Positions 34,438-42,178 of a DNA stretch of 64,000 bases are shown here, piece by piece. Under the pieces are notes generated by a model. That model was not told the origin of the DNA. It saw only the letters and a list, made by a program, of their open reading frames with translations, and did no database searches. The translations under genes and the position numbers were made by a program. Position 1 is the stretch's first letter. The number at the start of each line of letters is the position of its first letter. Origin of the DNA: a virus; the IMG/VR virus record IMGVR_UViG_3300021490_000002, positions 1 through 64,000 of that record; one strand, given 5' to 3'.

Positions 34438-35004
34438 ATGAAATACGGTGTTTTTGATGAGAAAGGATTACCACAGGGATTTTACGATAGTAAAATTCAC
34501 GGTTCTAACATTCCGACAGATGCGGTAGAAATTTCCGATAGTGTATGGTTGGAGCTTATTCAAAATCCTGGGAAAAGGGCTTATGTTGGTGGGACTATTA
34601 TTGACATTTCTGCTAAGAAGTGGGACTCTTCTACAAATCAATGGGTAGATAAAAGCACAGACGAAATTTTGAATCCTTTGAAGGAAGCAAAAGCTGCTAA
34701 GCTAAAGGCAGAACTTCAGGACTTTGTATATTCGCATTATGATAACGGCACACAAGCTAGTTTCCTTTCTCTTTACCAGCTTGCAAAGGATAAAGGCAGA
34801 ACCGATATAATTACTGAAATCCAAAAGGTATGGGCATGGGTGAATACCGTCATGAATTACTACTACAACAAAAAATCCAGCATCCTAAACGCAACATCAA
34901 TAGATGAGTTGAATGCTATAACATGGGATTGGAGTGAAGTAGAGGAGACGGAGCATATTGAACTATCCACAATTATGGCAATGTTTAATCAAGAACAGCA
35001 ATAA
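34438..35004 (+). CDS. Tail fibre assembly-like protein, paralogue of 4268
   Basis: A 188-residue protein with AAGGAGG upstream. The N-terminal ~80 residues (YGVFDEKGLPQGFYDSKI, VEISDSVWLELIQNPGKRAY) follow the tail-fibre-assembly pattern (Caudo_TAP), and the C-terminal ~95 residues are a conserved helical module shared with the minus-strand protein at 4268. It lies 19 bp after the fibre gene. Chaperone or trimer-cap roles are expected by analogy. The paralogue lacks part of the N-terminal domain. Confidence 0.65.
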   Translation: MKYGVFDEKGLPQGFYDSKIHGSNIPTDAVEISDSVWLELIQNPGKRAYVGGTIIDISAKKWDSSTNQWVDKSTDEILNPLKEAKAAKLKAELQDFVYSHYDNGTQASFLSLYQLAKDKGRTDIITEIQKVWAWVNTVMNYYYNKKSSILNATSIDELNAITWDWSEVEETEHIELSTIMAMFNQEQQ

Positions 35005-35019
35005 TAAAGGGGGCATAAA

Positions 35020-35202
35020 ATGAAGATTTCGTTTTTTAAAGCAATTTCTTTGGTAGGTCTTTTGGCAGAGGAATTAACTGAAATCGCAGCGGACGGAAAA
35101 ATAACTATCAAAGAGGCTATCGGTTTGGTAGAGAAAATTTGTGAAAAACTTGGAATAGACTTTGATAAAGAGGGGATAGATATTATAAAAAAGGAGGGCT
35201 AA
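35020..35202 (+). CDS. Small helical phage protein (60 aa)
   Basis: A 60-residue protein with AAGGGGG upstream. The sequence (FKAISLVGLLAEELTEIAAD, then GKITIKEAIGLVEKICEKLG) matches a short two-helix pattern common beside phage lysis and fibre genes, sometimes with the phrase DGKIT. There is no clear transmembrane segment. Stop and next start are 4 bp apart. The function is unknown. Confidence 0.55.
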   Translation: MKISFFKAISLVGLLAEELTEIAADGKITIKEAIGLVEKICEKLGIDFDKEGIDIIKKEG

Positions 35203-35206
35203 CGAA

Positions 35207-35632
35207 ATGCCTTTCATTGGCGACATTATAACAAAACAACTTCCCCCAAGAATAGAGAAAAGGAAACTTTTTGGAATAATTCCTTATAAGAAAACTATTC
35301 TTGAGTGGGAAGTTTATGAGCCCTTGACATATGTGGATGAAATTTTTGAAATAAAAATTACAGTTCCGAAGGGAGCTACGACAGATTTCGCATCTACGCC
35401 TCGTATTGTCTGGCCTGTTCTTCCTCCAGTAGGACGCTACAGCGGGCCTGCTATAGTTCATGACTATATGTATAGGCATGGACTATATAATAGAAAGATA
35501 GCTGACTTTGTATTTCTTCATGCCATGATGGACATTGGAGTTCCTACCTGGAAACAAGTTGTAATGTTTGAGGCAGTCAGATTATTTGGGTGGAAATCAT
35601 ATAGAAAGTTGGAAAAACTCAGAGAGGGTTAG
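35207..35632 (+). CDS. DUF1353 phage protein
   Basis: A 141-residue protein with GGAGG before its ATG. It follows the DUF1353 pattern: ITVPKGATTDFASTPRIVWP, then PVGRYSGPAIVHDYMYRHGL and ADFVFLHAMMDIGVPTWK, ending MFEAVRLFGWKSY. The conserved TDFAS and HDY.Y residues are all present. The family is widespread in phages near fibre and lysis genes and of unconfirmed function. It is unfused and of normal length. Confidence 0.8.
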   Translation: MPFIGDIITKQLPPRIEKRKLFGIIPYKKTILEWEVYEPLTYVDEIFEIKITVPKGATTDFASTPRIVWPVLPPVGRYSGPAIVHDYMYRHGLYNRKIADFVFLHAMMDIGVPTWKQVVMFEAVRLFGWKSYRKLEKLREG

Positions 35633-35634
35633 TA

Positions 35635-36336
35635 ATGCAATTTGCATTTAATCCATTTACAGATTCTTTAGATGCCGTTGGAGGTGGGGGAGCTGGGTTT
35701 GCATCAGGAAGCATTATATGGTGGCCAGATACACTAGCTCCTCCATCTGGATGGTTAAAATGCGATGGGTCTTTGGTCAGCAAAGAAGATTACCCTGCTT
35801 TATTTGAAGTTATTGGATATACTTTTGGACAGGATAATGGTCGAAACATACCATTAATCGTAGAGCATTCTGACTACACATCATCTACTGGAACTGTAAG
35901 AGCATCTTCTGAGTATAGCTCAAGCTATCGTGCCTGGTATCCACTTACTACTTCCCAGCCCACCTACTGTTCTGCAACTACAAGTTCTGGAGAATGGTGG
36001 GAGTATGAATTTACAGAACCAAAATTAGTTGCCAAGTTTACTATTAATGTGAAAGCTAATTCTTTTACAATTAGATTAGAAGGCAGTAACGACGGCTCAA
36101 CATATACAACGTTAATGGAAGGTGTATCCATAAATAATGGAACACATACTGTTGACATCCCAGAAGCTGCTCAAGCTGAGTTTTTAATTTATCGGTTGAC
36201 AATGACAAGTTCTGGGAATTGGTTCTGGTTTGATGACTTCCAATTTTATGACTATATTCCTCCTGACCCTAATCTTTTTGGTCTTCCTAATATTAATACT
36301 GGAATTAGTAACATAATAGCAATAATCAGAGTTTAA
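35635..36336 (+). CDS. Tail collar fibre with nested discoidin-like domain
   Basis: A 233-residue protein. It begins with the tag FAFNPFTDSLDAV and a Gly linker, then a phage tail collar half (SIIWWPDTLAPPSGWLKCDG, EDYPALFEVIGYTFG). Instead of finishing the collar domain, a ~145-residue insert follows that reads as an F5/8 type C (discoidin) fold (ASSEYSSSYRAWYPLT, YEFTEPKLVAKFTIN, IRLEGSNDGSTYTTL, FLIYRLTMTSSG). The collar resumes at FGLPNINTG and ends IIAIIRV. The nested lectin-like domain is a plausible receptor binder. It is short and overlaps nothing. Confidence 0.7.
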   Translation: MQFAFNPFTDSLDAVGGGGAGFASGSIIWWPDTLAPPSGWLKCDGSLVSKEDYPALFEVIGYTFGQDNGRNIPLIVEHSDYTSSTGTVRASSEYSSSYRAWYPLTTSQPTYCSATTSSGEWWEYEFTEPKLVAKFTINVKANSFTIRLEGSNDGSTYTTLMEGVSINNGTHTVDIPEAAQAEFLIYRLTMTSSGNWFWFDDFQFYDYIPPDPNLFGLPNINTGISNIIAIIRV

Positions 36337-36350
36337 GGAGTGTTGGTCTT

Positions 36351-37433
36351 ATGGGACTCGTATATAATCCTTTTACTAATAACTTAGATTATGTAAGAGA
36401 TGCTGAAAGCGGTGGGGGAGCTAATCTCTTTCCAGGCGATATAATCACTACATTAAACTGGACAGACAGAAGTCCCGATGACTTTGACATATTTGGATAT
36501 ACAAAGTCATTTCCCTTAAATGTGACTAACGGAGCTAACCATCCTTATGGAAATCAAGTGCGTGTGCCATATCAACATGATGTTAGAACTGTTGATAACA
36601 CATTCTGGATGTTTTCAGGTTGTAATAATGCTGGCTTGACATCTTTAGTTAGATACTACGACCCAAAAACAAATAGCTGGACCAGTAGGGGAAATGCTCC
36701 TATCACTATCCGCAGTGGGATTACATTATACGACTCTAACAGAGATGTTTTTTATTATGGAATGGGATATACAAATTATAATGCTACGAATTATACGAAC
36801 AGATTCTTTGTTTATAGTCCTTCAACAAATACGTGGATGGAGCTCTCTCCTTTTCCAGAAAGTGAGGATGCAACAAGGGCATGTGCAATCGTCGAAGGGA
36901 GCTACGTTTATGTGTTTGGCGGGCCGTTGCGTAAAATTTATAGGTATGATATAGACACAGATACTTGGGAATATTTAGATGAATATACTGATGGGACTGT
37001 TCAACTCGCCACAAAAGTTTCTGATGGAAGTATTATTTGCAAAAAATTTGTTAATGCTACGTTGCGAAAGATTATAAAGTTTAGAATTCCCGATTTTCAC
37101 AACTATGAGGAGGTCTGCTCAGATACTTCTGCTCTTACCAATGGTAGTGATGTTGGAAGTGAGAAGTTTGCTGAATTCAACGGGCTTTTGGTAATGTCTT
37201 ATGTGGACTATTCAGCACAATACTATGAAAACCCTCATATTATTGCTTTTGATTTATTTAATAACAAGTATCTTGGGACAATAGCTAATAAAACGTTAGC
37301 TTGTTTAAACACAGCTTATGGATTTACCTCCGATGGAACTTTAATAGCAATAGGAGGGACTACGTTTAATAACCAACACGTGTGGCTGGTAAAGGACTTT
37401 GGAAGGGTGGCAAGAATGCTTATTAAGAAATAA
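36351..37433 (+). CDS. Kelch-type beta-propeller fibre
   Basis: A 360-residue protein. It starts with the tag LVYNPFTNNLDYV and an acidic/Gly linker. From about residue 75 Kelch-type blades follow: VRYYDPKTNSWTSRG, FFVYSPSTNTWMELSPF, YVYVFGGPLRKIYRYDIDTD, IIAFDLFNNKYLG, then ending TLIAIGGTTFNNQHVWLVK. Kelch propellers bind proteins or glycans. The shared tag with the preceding collar protein and two minus-strand fibres suggests a common attachment site on the virion. It is the last fibre before the moron cassette. Confidence 0.7.
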   Translation: MGLVYNPFTNNLDYVRDAESGGGANLFPGDIITTLNWTDRSPDDFDIFGYTKSFPLNVTNGANHPYGNQVRVPYQHDVRTVDNTFWMFSGCNNAGLTSLVRYYDPKTNSWTSRGNAPITIRSGITLYDSNRDVFYYGMGYTNYNATNYTNRFFVYSPSTNTWMELSPFPESEDATRACAIVEGSYVYVFGGPLRKIYRYDIDTDTWEYLDEYTDGTVQLATKVSDGSIICKKFVNATLRKIIKFRIPDFHNYEEVCSDTSALTNGSDVGSEKFAEFNGLLVMSYVDYSAQYYENPHIIAFDLFNNKYLGTIANKTLACLNTAYGFTSDGTLIAIGGTTFNNQHVWLVKDFGRVARMLIKK

Positions 37434-37447
37434 TAAGGGTTTAAGCT

Positions 37448-37798
37448 ATGGGAGATTTTTCGAGCCAATTAGTGCAGATAGTTGATGCGATTGACTCTAC
37501 TATTTTGTGGTTGAGCCTAAAAATATTCCTTGCCGTTTTGTTAGGATTGTTTCTTAAAAATATGGCTCAGAGTATTTTTGCTTACTTGGACTTTCGCTCC
37601 AACAAATACGTTTGCGTTGGAAGAAAAGTCCTCGTAAACAACTTTGAAGGCGTAATTACAAGCATTACGTTTAAATTCATAATTATAGAAAATAAAGAAC
37701 AAAGCCTACTCCTTCCAACTACCAGATGGAAGGAGTACGACTGGAAATTTTTTCATAATATTAGTCGGGAAGATTCAATAACCTTAAGTTACTTTTAA
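37448..37798 (+). CDS. One-pass membrane protein with MscS-like beta domain
   Basis: A 116-residue protein. Residues about 20-45 form a transmembrane helix (LSLKIFLAVLLGLFL). Residues 52-95 resemble the beta domain of MscS-type channels (KYVCVGRKVLVNNFEGVITS, then IIIENKEQSLLLPTTRW, matching the G.V..I and iPN pattern). Only one helix precedes it, so it is not a full channel. It shares layout with the protein at 43210. The coding sequence holds strong hairpins (37588-37631 nested; 37707-37717/37727-37737). It sits between fibre and tail-tip genes and converges with the gene at 37800. A moron is likely. Confidence 0.5.
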   Translation: MGDFSSQLVQIVDAIDSTILWLSLKIFLAVLLGLFLKNMAQSIFAYLDFRSNKYVCVGRKVLVNNFEGVITSITFKFIIIENKEQSLLLPTTRWKEYDWKFFHNISREDSITLSYF

Positions 37799-37802
37799 CT
37801 TA
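37785..37802. terminator. AT-rich hairpin at convergent gene ends
   Basis: A 7-bp stem (37785-37791/37796-37802) with a 4-nt loop includes both stop codons of the converging genes. It is weak because it is AT-rich, but position suggests a bidirectional terminator. Confidence 0.35.
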
Positions 37803-38780
37803 CAAAATTGGATATATTGCATTAACCTCAATAGGCCTATTCCTAACATAGGGATTATCAGGCTCTAAAACAATAAAGTAAGTTGAGCAATCATAAACCT
37901 TTTCCACCCTGAACTCTTTTAACTTTCTAGTTGACAATTTTGTCTCCTTAAAGTTTTCCAACTTTAATTCTCCTCCCGTGGAAAATGTGACGTCAGTTTC
38001 CGAAAATAGACTTACTAAAGTCATTAACCTATCAACTGTTTTAATTTGAAGCTTTTTGATTAGAAGCTTGACAAGATAAATCAGGTCTGTCTTCTTAAAC
38101 CTCCATTCTACTATCCCAGAAGTAATACTTTTCTGGGAAACGAGAGGAAGGAGGTTGAGAGACTTACAGATTATATCGTAATAGTCTTTCCACCAAGAAG
38201 ACGTTAAACGGAATATGAAAAAGTTACTTTTTAACTTGACTTTTTTCAATATGAACGAAAGTTTTAAGAATAAATATAGCGACATATAATAATTTTCAAC
38301 GGAGTAGTTGATAAATGTTGTATCTACTTCATTGTAATTTTTGTGGATGTCTGGAGGGATAAAGTCTTCCCATTGAGGATAGTTCTTAACTATCCTTGAC
38401 ACCAGAGATTGTGTTCTTCCGTTTTGTGTGTATAAGGATACTAATGATTTTATGACGTTTGTAATTAATACGTCTTTTGTAACCCCTAATGTATGTGTGT
38501 CTCTTAGACTAAAATTCCCTCTAACGGCAAGCTTTTTAATATTTATTTTTCTTTCTTGCGAATGATGAAGGACGTAGTAACCATAAGTACCTACAGACAC
38601 ATATCCTCTAGTTTTACCTAATACTTGGACTGTTCTTACTGGTATCACCGTCCTATTCCCAGATAAAATAAATACAGGCTTGCTTAACTGGTGGATACCT
38701 TGTATATTAGGACACAAGTTGAATGCAGGTAAAAGGCCATCTCTTGTTCTGAAAATTGAGGTTATGGGATACGCAAGCAT
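37800..38780 (-). CDS. Isolated minus-strand gene, candidate moron
   Basis: A 326-residue basic protein, the only leftward gene between 7.9 and 57.6 kb. GGAGG lies 9 nt before the ATG. No family is certain. Some segments (FIFRLTSSWWKDYYDIICKS, WRFKKTDLIYLVKLLIKKL) faintly recall the C-terminal half of LAGLIDADG-type homing endonucleases, and free-standing homing genes often sit this way, but the signature motif is not visible. The coding sequence holds several hairpins (37948-37955/37960-37967; 38377-38384/38388-38395). Its ribosome binding site overlaps that of the divergent gene at 38810. Confidence 0.5.
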   Translation of the reverse strand: MLAYPITSIFRTRDGLLPAFNLCPNIQGIHQLSKPVFILSGNRTVIPVRTVQVLGKTRGYVSVGTYGYYVLHHSQERKINIKKLAVRGNFSLRDTHTLGVTKDVLITNVIKSLVSLYTQNGRTQSLVSRIVKNYPQWEDFIPPDIHKNYNEVDTTFINYSVENYYMSLYLFLKLSFILKKVKLKSNFFIFRLTSSWWKDYYDIICKSLNLLPLVSQKSITSGIVEWRFKKTDLIYLVKLLIKKLQIKTVDRLMTLVSLFSETDVTFSTGGELKLENFKETKLSTRKLKEFRVEKVYDCSTYFIVLEPDNPYVRNRPIEVNAIYPIL

Positions 38781-38809
38781 AAATCAGAACCTCCAGGAGT
38801 TTAATTGCT
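38781..38809. promoter_or_regulatory. 29-bp divergent gap with overlapping ribosome binding sites
   Basis: The near-palindrome CCTCCAGGAG at about 38792-38801 gives GGAGG to the leftward gene and GGAG to the rightward gene. The gap is too short for promoters, so these must lie within the opposite genes. Confidence 0.6.
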
Positions 38810-39382
38810 ATGATATCCTCTAGTGGGAAAAAGGTTAAACTAACTATAGATTTTGTCAACGAGATAGTTCCTGCGATTAATGACGAGGATATTTCCAGAA
38901 TCAGCTTTAACATTCCTAGTATTTATTACACAATTTCTGTTGACATTATTGACTCTATGATGGCTAACTGGCTTTACGTTGTCTCTTGTAATAAAAGCGT
39001 TGGGAATCTTATAAACAATTTCTCTCTAGTTCCGTTTAGACTGGATGCACTTTCTGTCAAGGATGCATACTTTGTACAAGAAGAGAATAGAATGGTTTGG
39101 ACAGTAGAGGAACTTATAGAAGAAAGGCTCACTTGGAAGATAGCAAGCAAAGTCTTAGTCATAAATACAAACGAAAGTTATGGAGGTATTGTTGACTTTG
39201 TGTCTGGGAGCCAACACGTATTGATTACCTCTTCTCCTTATGACCATAGAACTGTTTATGAATCCACGTTTTTAACTCCTTTAATTAAAGGCAGATTTAT
39301 AACTCATGAAAGGAGAGGACGAGAGTTCATAGCTAAAATAGAGATAGATGCAGAGGAGTTTAAAAGATGCCTAACATCATAG
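38810..39382 (+). CDS. Hypothetical minor tail protein
   Basis: A 190-residue protein that opens the tail-tip gene series. It is alpha/beta with no recognised motif; the C-terminal part (TVYESTFLTPLIKGRFITHE) has a feel similar to distal tail proteins. It overlaps the next gene by 16 bp (start inside the end of this one), so the two are translationally coupled. A minor tail role is inferred from the run of coupled tail genes. Confidence 0.45.
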   Translation: MISSSGKKVKLTIDFVNEIVPAINDEDISRISFNIPSIYYTISVDIIDSMMANWLYVVSCNKSVGNLINNFSLVPFRLDALSVKDAYFVQEENRMVWTVEELIEERLTWKIASKVLVINTNESYGGIVDFVSGSQHVLITSSPYDHRTVYESTFLTPLIKGRFITHERRGREFIAKIEIDAEEFKRCLTS

Positions 39383-40038
39383 TAATACCGTTGGTGTATC
39401 TGGAAAGAAAAAAGACGCCTGAAGTAAGGCCCAACATGGAACAACCAGAGACTATCGTTGAACAACAAGAATTTGAATCTCGTGTTGTGTTTAAGGTGGA
39501 CGTTGCAGTGGCAAATCCTAAAATAAAGGTTCCCTTTAAAAGCACTGTATCATACTTACATGCAAAATATATTCGCAACCTTGTATTATCCGCTAGAGCT
39601 AAAAGTTTGTATGAGGCTGGATACGAAATTTATGTAACACATCCACTAAGGCATTTTACACCTGTATCTATCGAACCTCCTTACATCTTGACAGAATCGG
39701 AAGAGTTTAATGAGTATATTGAAACAACATATCAGACATTTGATAACTTTGTTGCTTGTCTCGTTATTGACACATTCTACACCGTCCACTCGTACTATTT
39801 AACCTGCAAACGTGTAATAAGCGATGATATGCCTGAATTTACAAAAATAGAAATCTTGTCTTCTTCTCCAGAACTCAACATAATTGAGGGGACTATTGAT
39901 AGGGCATACCTAAGCTACCCTGTTAAATTACTTCCTACTGACTTTACTGTTACTATAACTCATAGTGAAGGAAATGCGTATGATGTAACCGTAAGCGCAA
40001 GTGTTGACGGAACTATTGACAAGCGTATTTTACTGTAA
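39367..40038 (+). CDS. Hypothetical minor tail protein
   Basis: A 223-residue protein whose ATG lies inside the previous gene, after GGAG. It contains (VNTFYTVHSYYLTCKRV-like) strands, here IDTFYTVHSYYLTCKRV, and a C-terminal beta part (FTVTITHSEGNAYDVTVSAS). It is followed by a TTG-start gene 12 bp later. Probably part of the tail tip with its neighbours; no family was recognised. Confidence 0.45.
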   Translation: MPNIIVIPLVYLERKKTPEVRPNMEQPETIVEQQEFESRVVFKVDVAVANPKIKVPFKSTVSYLHAKYIRNLVLSARAKSLYEAGYEIYVTHPLRHFTPVSIEPPYILTESEEFNEYIETTYQTFDNFVACLVIDTFYTVHSYYLTCKRVISDDMPEFTKIEILSSSPELNIIEGTIDRAYLSYPVKLLPTDFTVTITHSEGNAYDVTVSASVDGTIDKRILL

Positions 40039-40050
40039 AGGAGTGAGGCC

Positions 40051-40803
40051 TTGATACATAATAAAATTTACATATTTGGAAAATCTAGCGTCACTTACCA
40101 TAATATCCCGCTACATTATGATATTATGGTGATTCCCTATCCGCAGGCGATAGATTATAAGAATATTGCAGATAGAATGGATTTTACTGGCGTATTAATG
40201 GACATGGGCACTGGAACGTTTGAGCCTATATTTCTTAGGAAACTACCTATATTTCAAAAAATCTTTAATGTATTTCTCCCTAATAGAGCTGAAATAAACA
40301 AAATGTTGGACCTCCAGTTTTTGATAGAGGGGCGTTACCTATCCTTTTGGTTTACTGCTATGGAAGAGGATTTTAGACCTGTTGGCTATGCTCCTTTCCA
40401 TGTTCCAGATGAATTTGAGATTTATAAGTACGAAGCTGGGATGCAGTATTTTTATAGTTTAAACTGGGGTCAGAAATCAATTGAGGATGTTTATAAGCAG
40501 AGAATGGTCGCTATTGTATATGATGGATTTTCCAAAATTCACTTTAACCAAATTTCGTCTATGGAAATTCAATTAGACTATAGGGTTCTAAAAGTAAACT
40601 TGGATTATCCTATGCCAGAAATAATCGTAAGTGATATTGATGTAATTACTACGTTTTTGTATGTGCGAAGTAATAAGGAAGATATTACTTTTAACTTTGT
40701 TACGTCTGATATTGCCTATGTTACTTTGGACTTGGTTGAGGACTACAAAAATTATTATAACCCATTTACTGAGTCTCCAAAGATTTACCCTGAAGGAGTG
40801 TAA
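40051..40803 (+). CDS. Distal tail protein-like (Dit/DUF2460-type position)
   Basis: A 250-residue protein that appears to start at a TTG (40051) behind GGAGTGAGG; no better start is seen. The segment (IFQKIFNVFLPNRAEINKML, then LIEGRYLSFWFTAMEED) resembles the R..ELx.FL...GR...FW pattern of distal tail proteins that precede BR0599/DUF2163 proteins. It is followed 2 bp later by such a protein, supporting the call. A 9-bp hairpin (40098-40106/40121-40129) lies in its coding sequence. Confidence 0.5.
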   Translation: MIHNKIYIFGKSSVTYHNIPLHYDIMVIPYPQAIDYKNIADRMDFTGVLMDMGTGTFEPIFLRKLPIFQKIFNVFLPNRAEINKMLDLQFLIEGRYLSFWFTAMEEDFRPVGYAPFHVPDEFEIYKYEAGMQYFYSLNWGQKSIEDVYKQRMVAIVYDGFSKIHFNQISSMEIQLDYRVLKVNLDYPMPEIIVSDIDVITTFLYVRSNKEDITFNFVTSDIAYVTLDLVEDYKNYYNPFTESPKIYPEGV

Positions 40804-40805
40804 AT

Positions 40806-41783
40806 ATGTCTTGGCAAACCTGGGAAGAAGCAGTAACCGTAGGCCACGTTATTTACCTGTATCAGTTTGACTTCTATTCTACTTATAGTGATACTACTTC
40901 GGTCGGATTCTGTACTGGGCGGAGTGAAATTGTGTATAACGGATTGACATTTTACCCACGTCCAATAGTTCACTCGGCTATAAAGTTTACTTACGGAGAT
41001 GTAGATACTACAATCCATCTTCCAGCTACAAAGTACTGGATAGATATATTTTTTAAGACAGAGTTTCTTAAGTGTGACCTTACTATTTATCGCTATAAGG
41101 AGGAGTTGAACGGAGCTATTATTCTTTTCAAAGGAAAATACAAAAAAGCTTCACTAAAAACGACTACTATTGATGTAGAGTTCGGATTAGGTCTTAACCT
41201 TGCTAACTCCGAAGTCATTACTTATTGGGTCCAGCGATACTGTAATCATATTATCTATGATAAATATTGTGGCCTTTCACAAGATGCCTACAAGGCGGAA
41301 TATACTAATTTTAACATTACTGGAGACAATGTGGTAGAGTTGCCTAGCTCTCCATATTTTTTAGGAGATTCCTTTGATGACTTTTGGAGAGAAGGGTTGG
41401 TCATCCTTATGGGAGGTGTGGAGATACCTAACGTCACTTTTTTTGAGCTTCCTGTCCCAAATTTAATAGCTTCTGTTTTATCACCGACTTCGTTTTCACT
41501 TAAATGGAATATTCCAGACTATGTTATGAATTATGCTAACAAAAAGATTACTATACTTCCCAATTGCATAGGTGACTTAGATAGATGTAAGCTACTTTTT
41601 GGCAATCTTCCCAGGGCATGTGGGTGGCCCGATATGCCGTCAAATATGCTTACAAGCGATACTCTTAGCGATACGTCGGTGCGTAATAGAGGCAATATCG
41701 GTCAGATGTGCTTGGGCGATGAATCTGAAAACAATGATAATAATGACGACAATCCAGACCATAGTGGAGATTGGGGTCCATGA
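40806..41783 (+). CDS. BR0599/DUF2163-type tail-tip protein
   Basis: A 325-residue protein with GGAG upstream. It follows the BR0599/DUF2163 pattern known from gene transfer agents and siphoviruses: an N-terminal VYNGLTFYPRPIVHSAIKF segment, the TYWVQRYCNHIIYDKYCGLS centre with paired cysteines, and a C-terminal DLDRCKLLFGNLPRACGWPDMPS. In gene transfer agent tails the family forms the hub ring with the distal tail protein. The last ~25 residues are an acidic N/D-rich tail (ENNDNNDDNPDH). Its stop overlaps the next start (ATGA). Confidence 0.75.
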   Translation: MSWQTWEEAVTVGHVIYLYQFDFYSTYSDTTSVGFCTGRSEIVYNGLTFYPRPIVHSAIKFTYGDVDTTIHLPATKYWIDIFFKTEFLKCDLTIYRYKEELNGAIILFKGKYKKASLKTTTIDVEFGLGLNLANSEVITYWVQRYCNHIIYDKYCGLSQDAYKAEYTNFNITGDNVVELPSSPYFLGDSFDDFWREGLVILMGGVEIPNVTFFELPVPNLIASVLSPTSFSLKWNIPDYVMNYANKKITILPNCIGDLDRCKLLFGNLPRACGWPDMPSNMLTSDTLSDTSVRNRGNIGQMCLGDESENNDNNDDNPDHSGDWGP

Positions 41784-42178
41784 GCGTAATTGTCGGTAGA
41801 TTTAAACAAATTTTAAGAAATAACCCCAAGTTGCGAAAGGTTCTCAAGTTACGATATAATCGCCCCACCAATGAACTTTTCTCATACTTACTTGACAAAA
41901 GAAATAGAATGGCTGACAATTTATCTGAATGTTTAAGTTATAATAGACGTAACTTAAAGGAATGTCTGGAGAAAAAGTTAGGATTACAATTGGAATGGGT
42001 AGATGACATTGCAGATAGCGGAACATATATATTAATCCAAAATGCTAGAGTATCAATTATCACAAACAAATTAGTTATCGGTCGGACCTGTGCTGACGAA
42101 ATAACTCTTAGGCAGAAGTATTCGAACGAGGGATTAAGATTGTTTAAAAAGCTTAAAGTGGTGGAATATGAGACATAA
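41780..42178 (+). CDS. Hypothetical protein in tail-tip/membrane cluster
   Basis: The ATG at 41780 overlaps the preceding stop as ATGA, giving 132 residues; an upstream TTG at 41771 is less likely. It is a basic helical protein (RFKQILRNNPKLRKVLKLRY). It carries cysteines at CLSYNRRNLKECLEKK and a beta-strand C-terminus. It overlaps the periplasmic binding protein gene by 11 bp, so it belongs to the same translational unit. A 9-bp hairpin (41932-41940/41950-41958) is in its coding sequence. In GTA-type tips this position is taken by an NlpC/P60 peptidase, but no Cys-His catalytic pattern is visible here. Confidence 0.45.
   Translation: MSVIVGRFKQILRNNPKLRKVLKLRYNRPTNELFSYLLDKRNRMADNLSECLSYNRRNLKECLEKKLGLQLEWVDDIADSGTYILIQNARVSIITNKLVIGRTCADEITLRQKYSNEGLRLFKKLKVVEYET

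Noticed and set aside
37800-38780. Firm call of LAGLIDADG homing endonuclease
   Set aside because: Overall feel and genomic setting fit, but the LAGLIDADG helix motif is not visible; left as an unassigned moron.
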